Shown piece after piece: positions 49,356 through 51,368 of a stretch of DNA of 51,368 nucleotides. Source of the DNA: JACDET01 sp038253825 (lineage in GTDB: Bacteria > Patescibacteriota > Microgenomatia > Levybacterales > UBA12049); NCBI GenBank assembly GCA_038253825.1, contig JBBSGT010000008.1:1-51368 (forward strand). Reading direction: 5' to 3'. Both the position numbers and the translations under genes were made by a program. The notes under the pieces were generated by a model, which ran no database searches, was not told where the DNA came from, and worked only from the letters and a program-made list of their open reading frames with translations. Each line of letters opens with the position of its first letter. The first letter of the stretch is position 1.

Positions 49356-50869
49356 CAAAATTTATTCGTCATAACTATTTTTATCTTCTCATCATTATAA
49401 TTTCTGTTGGTGTTTCTGTTGTTACGCTGGCATTCCAGTCGATCAGATTGGATGAGGCACAATCAATTTGGGTTTCGACCAAATCAATCTCTCAAGTTTT
49501 ACATCTGGATGCCCAAGATGTGCTAGTTCCGCTTTATGAAGTTTTGCTCCATTTTTGGCTACAAATCTTTGGCAATACTATTCTGGCCGCGCGTAGTCTC
49601 TCGTTTCTTTTTTTCGTTATAACCTTGCCTGTTTTGTACCAGCTTGCAAAAGAGATGAGTAATAAACGGGTCGCTATGGTAACCATAACACTTTTTTCTT
49701 TATCGCCATTTATTATGTGGTATAGCTCAGAGGCGAGAATGTATTCGCTGTTTGCTTTTGTTACTACTTGGAATCATTTATTTTTTGTCAGATTTATCCG
49801 TTCCGGTGGAAGAGCAAGTAAATTTGGTTATTGTACCACAGCAATTCTTGGCCTTTATACCCATTATTTCTTTATTTTTCTTCTTGCAACACAGTTCTGC
49901 TATCTTATATGGTGCGCTATCATCAACCCTGAATATGAAATGGGAATAAAAAATGATCTTCAAAAACCCCCCAATCGAAGTAGGAAAATAGTGATAATTC
50001 ATTTTTTGCTTATGTTGATAGCTGCTGTTTTTTTCCTTCCGTGGATATATTTTTTCCTGCAAATGGGTGCAGCTTCCAACTCGCAACCGCTTATTGTGGC
50101 GCCTACCAGTTTTAATATTTTTCAAGTATTTATCAATTTTCTTTTTGGGTTTCAAAGCAACACTATTCAATCAATTTTGATTTCCCTCTGGCCCATTTTT
50201 GTTCTCTCTTTCTTTTTTATTTTTACCAAACGAGAAGAACAATCAGGGGAGAACATAAATTATTTTGCCTTTGCAACATTCCTTCCGGTTATTCTGATTT
50301 TCCTGGGATCATATTTGCGTCCAATTTTTCTCTCACGGTATCTTATACTTGTCACTCCGACACTTTTTATTCTCATTTCCTGGATCTTCTCGGGATTTCA
50401 CAAAAAGGGATCGAGAATCATTTTCGGTATTTTATTTTCGGTGATGTTTATTTTGTTGGTCTATCAAAATATTGCGACAACGACACCTTTGAAAGAAAAT
50501 TATGCTGGAGTGGCAAATTATCTGCAATCTTATGCAACAGCCTCAGATATTGTTGCTGTTTCGGCGCCTTTTACCATTTATCCAATTGAATATACGTATC
50601 AAGGAAATACCAAAATTGAAACGATTCCCAAGTGGGATAGATATACCCAGGGGGGTATTCCTGCATACTCTCAGAGCCAATTTAAGGCTCAGCTTGCTTC
50701 GTATCAGTCGCAATACCTCCATCTTTTTGTCGTTTTGTCCTACGATCAAGGGTATGAGAAAAATATCAAAGATTATTTGGATATGCATTACAAAAGGCTT
50801 CGTCTCAAAGAGTTTTCTCCCGGTCTGGAAGTCCGAGAATATCAGTTGCGGTATGCGGCGATGAAGTAG
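49352..50869 (+). CDS. GT39/PMT-like membrane glycosyltransferase
   Basis: 505 residues with ten or more membrane helices. LDEAQSIWVSTK holds the acidic (D/E) motif of the first loop, and SPFIMWYSSEARMYSLFAF is typical of the ArnT/PMT (DUF2723/GT39) group, which moves sugars from lipid carriers onto proteins or lipids outside the membrane. It overlaps the synthase gene by four bases and closes the cluster. It may glycosylate Thr/Pro-rich stalks such as those encoded nearby. Confidence 0.85.
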   Translation: MTKFIRHNYFYLLIIIISVGVSVVTLAFQSIRLDEAQSIWVSTKSISQVLHLDAQDVLVPLYEVLLHFWLQIFGNTILAARSLSFLFFVITLPVLYQLAKEMSNKRVAMVTITLFSLSPFIMWYSSEARMYSLFAFVTTWNHLFFVRFIRSGGRASKFGYCTTAILGLYTHYFFIFLLATQFCYLIWCAIINPEYEMGIKNDLQKPPNRSRKIVIIHFLLMLIAAVFFLPWIYFFLQMGAASNSQPLIVAPTSFNIFQVFINFLFGFQSNTIQSILISLWPIFVLSFFFIFTKREEQSGENINYFAFATFLPVILIFLGSYLRPIFLSRYLILVTPTLFILISWIFSGFHKKGSRIIFGILFSVMFILLVYQNIATTTPLKENYAGVANYLQSYATASDIVAVSAPFTIYPIEYTYQGNTKIETIPKWDRYTQGGIPAYSQSQFKAQLASYQSQYLHLFVVLSYDQGYEKNIKDYLDMHYKRLRLKEFSPGLEVREYQLRYAAMK

Positions 50870-51021
50870 AATCTCATGTATGTCAGCATATGATAACCAT
50901 CTGGATTTTCCCATTTCCTCCCAAGCATTTGCCAGACAACATGACGCAAGAGCACCATGCAAATGTCATATTCTCTCGCCCCCCCCCAAATAACTTCCTG
51001 AGCTAAATCTTTCTTATCCAT
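50842..51021 (-). CDS. short frame with a G9 tract, uncertain
   Basis: 59 residues from ATG 51021 to TGA 50842-50844. The start reads MDKKDLAQEVIWGGAREYDI, and the rest includes RHVVWQMLGRKWENPDGYHM. It overlaps the 3' end of the GT39-like gene by 28 bases on the other strand. The codons TGG-GGG-GGG-G come from a run of nine G (50979-50987). The composition looks protein-like, but there is no family match. Confidence 0.35.
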   Translation of the reverse strand: MDKKDLAQEVIWGGAREYDICMVLLRHVVWQMLGRKWENPDGYHMLTYMRFYFIAAYRN

Positions 51022-51368
51022 ATGTAACTCTAAATGTGAATATTTTGGTTATAGAGATAGTTTTTATAAAAGGCAAGGCCTAAAAAGAGAAGAATTTTAA
51101 TTGGGGTCATGGACTTAAAAAGTGTTTCCATAGACAATATTTTTTTGAGTGAGGAAATGAAAATAAGTTTTGTTACAGAAATTCGAATCACTATGGCATG
51201 CAATACTAATAGGTGAATACTATGAATCCCTGACTTCAAGGAAAAAAGCCACTTTTTAATTAATCCGTTTAGTATTTGTGCCTAAAAACACTGTTTTTGG
51301 TGATTTTTCCAGCTGTTTTGGGGTACCTAATGGGAGTAAAATAGAGGTATGTATCTCAATATCTCACG
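51022..51368. other. no clear gene; possible gene start at the edge
   Basis: About 350 bases, AT-rich, with no convincing coding frame. At the edge, TAAAAT (51337-51342) is followed by six bases and ATG 51349, matching the leaderless pattern, so a plus-strand gene may begin here and leave the window. Confidence 0.25.

Noticed and set aside
51030..51239. 69-codon minus-strand frame at the end of the window
   Set aside because: AT-driven composition, no ribosome site and no recognisable feature.
1..51368. Alternative genetic code with TGA read as an amino acid
   Set aside because: TGA closes several well-supported genes, often as ATGA overlaps with the next start (328-331, 962-965, 47817-47820, 49352-49355), and the essential genes contain no internal TGA.

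Overview
The window looks like a chromosomal segment of a Candidate Phyla Radiation (Patescibacteria) bacterium, most likely of the Microgenomates group. This is inferred from gene content, not from a marker tree. It has moderately low GC, short intergenic gaps, many small single-helix membrane proteins of the kind common in that group, MreB, the secE-nusG-rplKA-rplJL cluster, and very few biosynthetic genes. TGA, TAA and TAG all act as ordinary stops.

Layout. 1-2.7 kb: two toxin-antitoxin pairs whose toxins are both interrupted, a membrane-anchored protein, and an unknown gene split by an in-frame TGA. 2.7-8.8 kb: tRNA-Pro, tRNA-Arg, a sortase, a four-helix-bundle (S23/IVP) cassette between inverted repeats, a PEGA/beta-propeller protein, mreB, a TagA/WecG glycosyltransferase carrying an in-frame repeat insertion, and a membrane protein with a probable frameshift. 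8.8-11.4 kb: a eukaryote-type hexokinase, a pseudopilin-like protein, a DUF5671 protein and a small MerR/excisionase-like regulator. 11.5-22 kb: the secE-nusG-orf-rplK-rplA and rplJ-rplL blocks, separated by about 5 kb of secreted-protein genes, with a beta-helix secreted protein next to rplL. 22-32 kb: cupredoxin, glmS, galU, PAP2 phosphatase, small membrane proteins, an FMN reductase, a histidine kinase and guaA. 32-36 kb: a giant secreted subtilisin-tyrosinase fusion. 36-44 kb: a repeat protein, an FAD oxidoreductase plus Cfa-like methyltransferase pair, an LCP protein, and HIT, HAD and HD proteins. 43.9-50.9 kb: a cellulose-type polysaccharide cluster (GH6, Pro-rich membrane protein, GH8, BcsA-like GT2, GT39-like).

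The most interesting content is a family of secreted proteins that share an architecture I do not recognise from any described family. Five have a signal peptide followed at once by a V-(S/T)-P-(T/S)-x-x-C motif, in most CLGPC. All six then carry a module bounded by Pro-Cys at both ends, holding a Gly-rich linker and a GGF-started hydrophobic helix. The module is joined to different effectors: a beta-helix, a glutamic (G1) peptidase, a Cys-rich domain, two Tyr/Pro-rich repeat proteins, and a subtilisin-tyrosinase. Tyr-rich repeats next to a secreted tyrosinase suggest a DOPA-type adhesive or cross-linked coat. With the cellulose-type cluster, GalU (UDP-glucose), GlmS and the LCP protein, the region reads as a cell-surface and attachment locus.

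Two features recur. Many genes start six bases after a -10 hexamer, which implies leaderless mRNAs. A short AT-rich repeat has inserted around a mobile-looking gene and, in frame, inside tagA and guaA.
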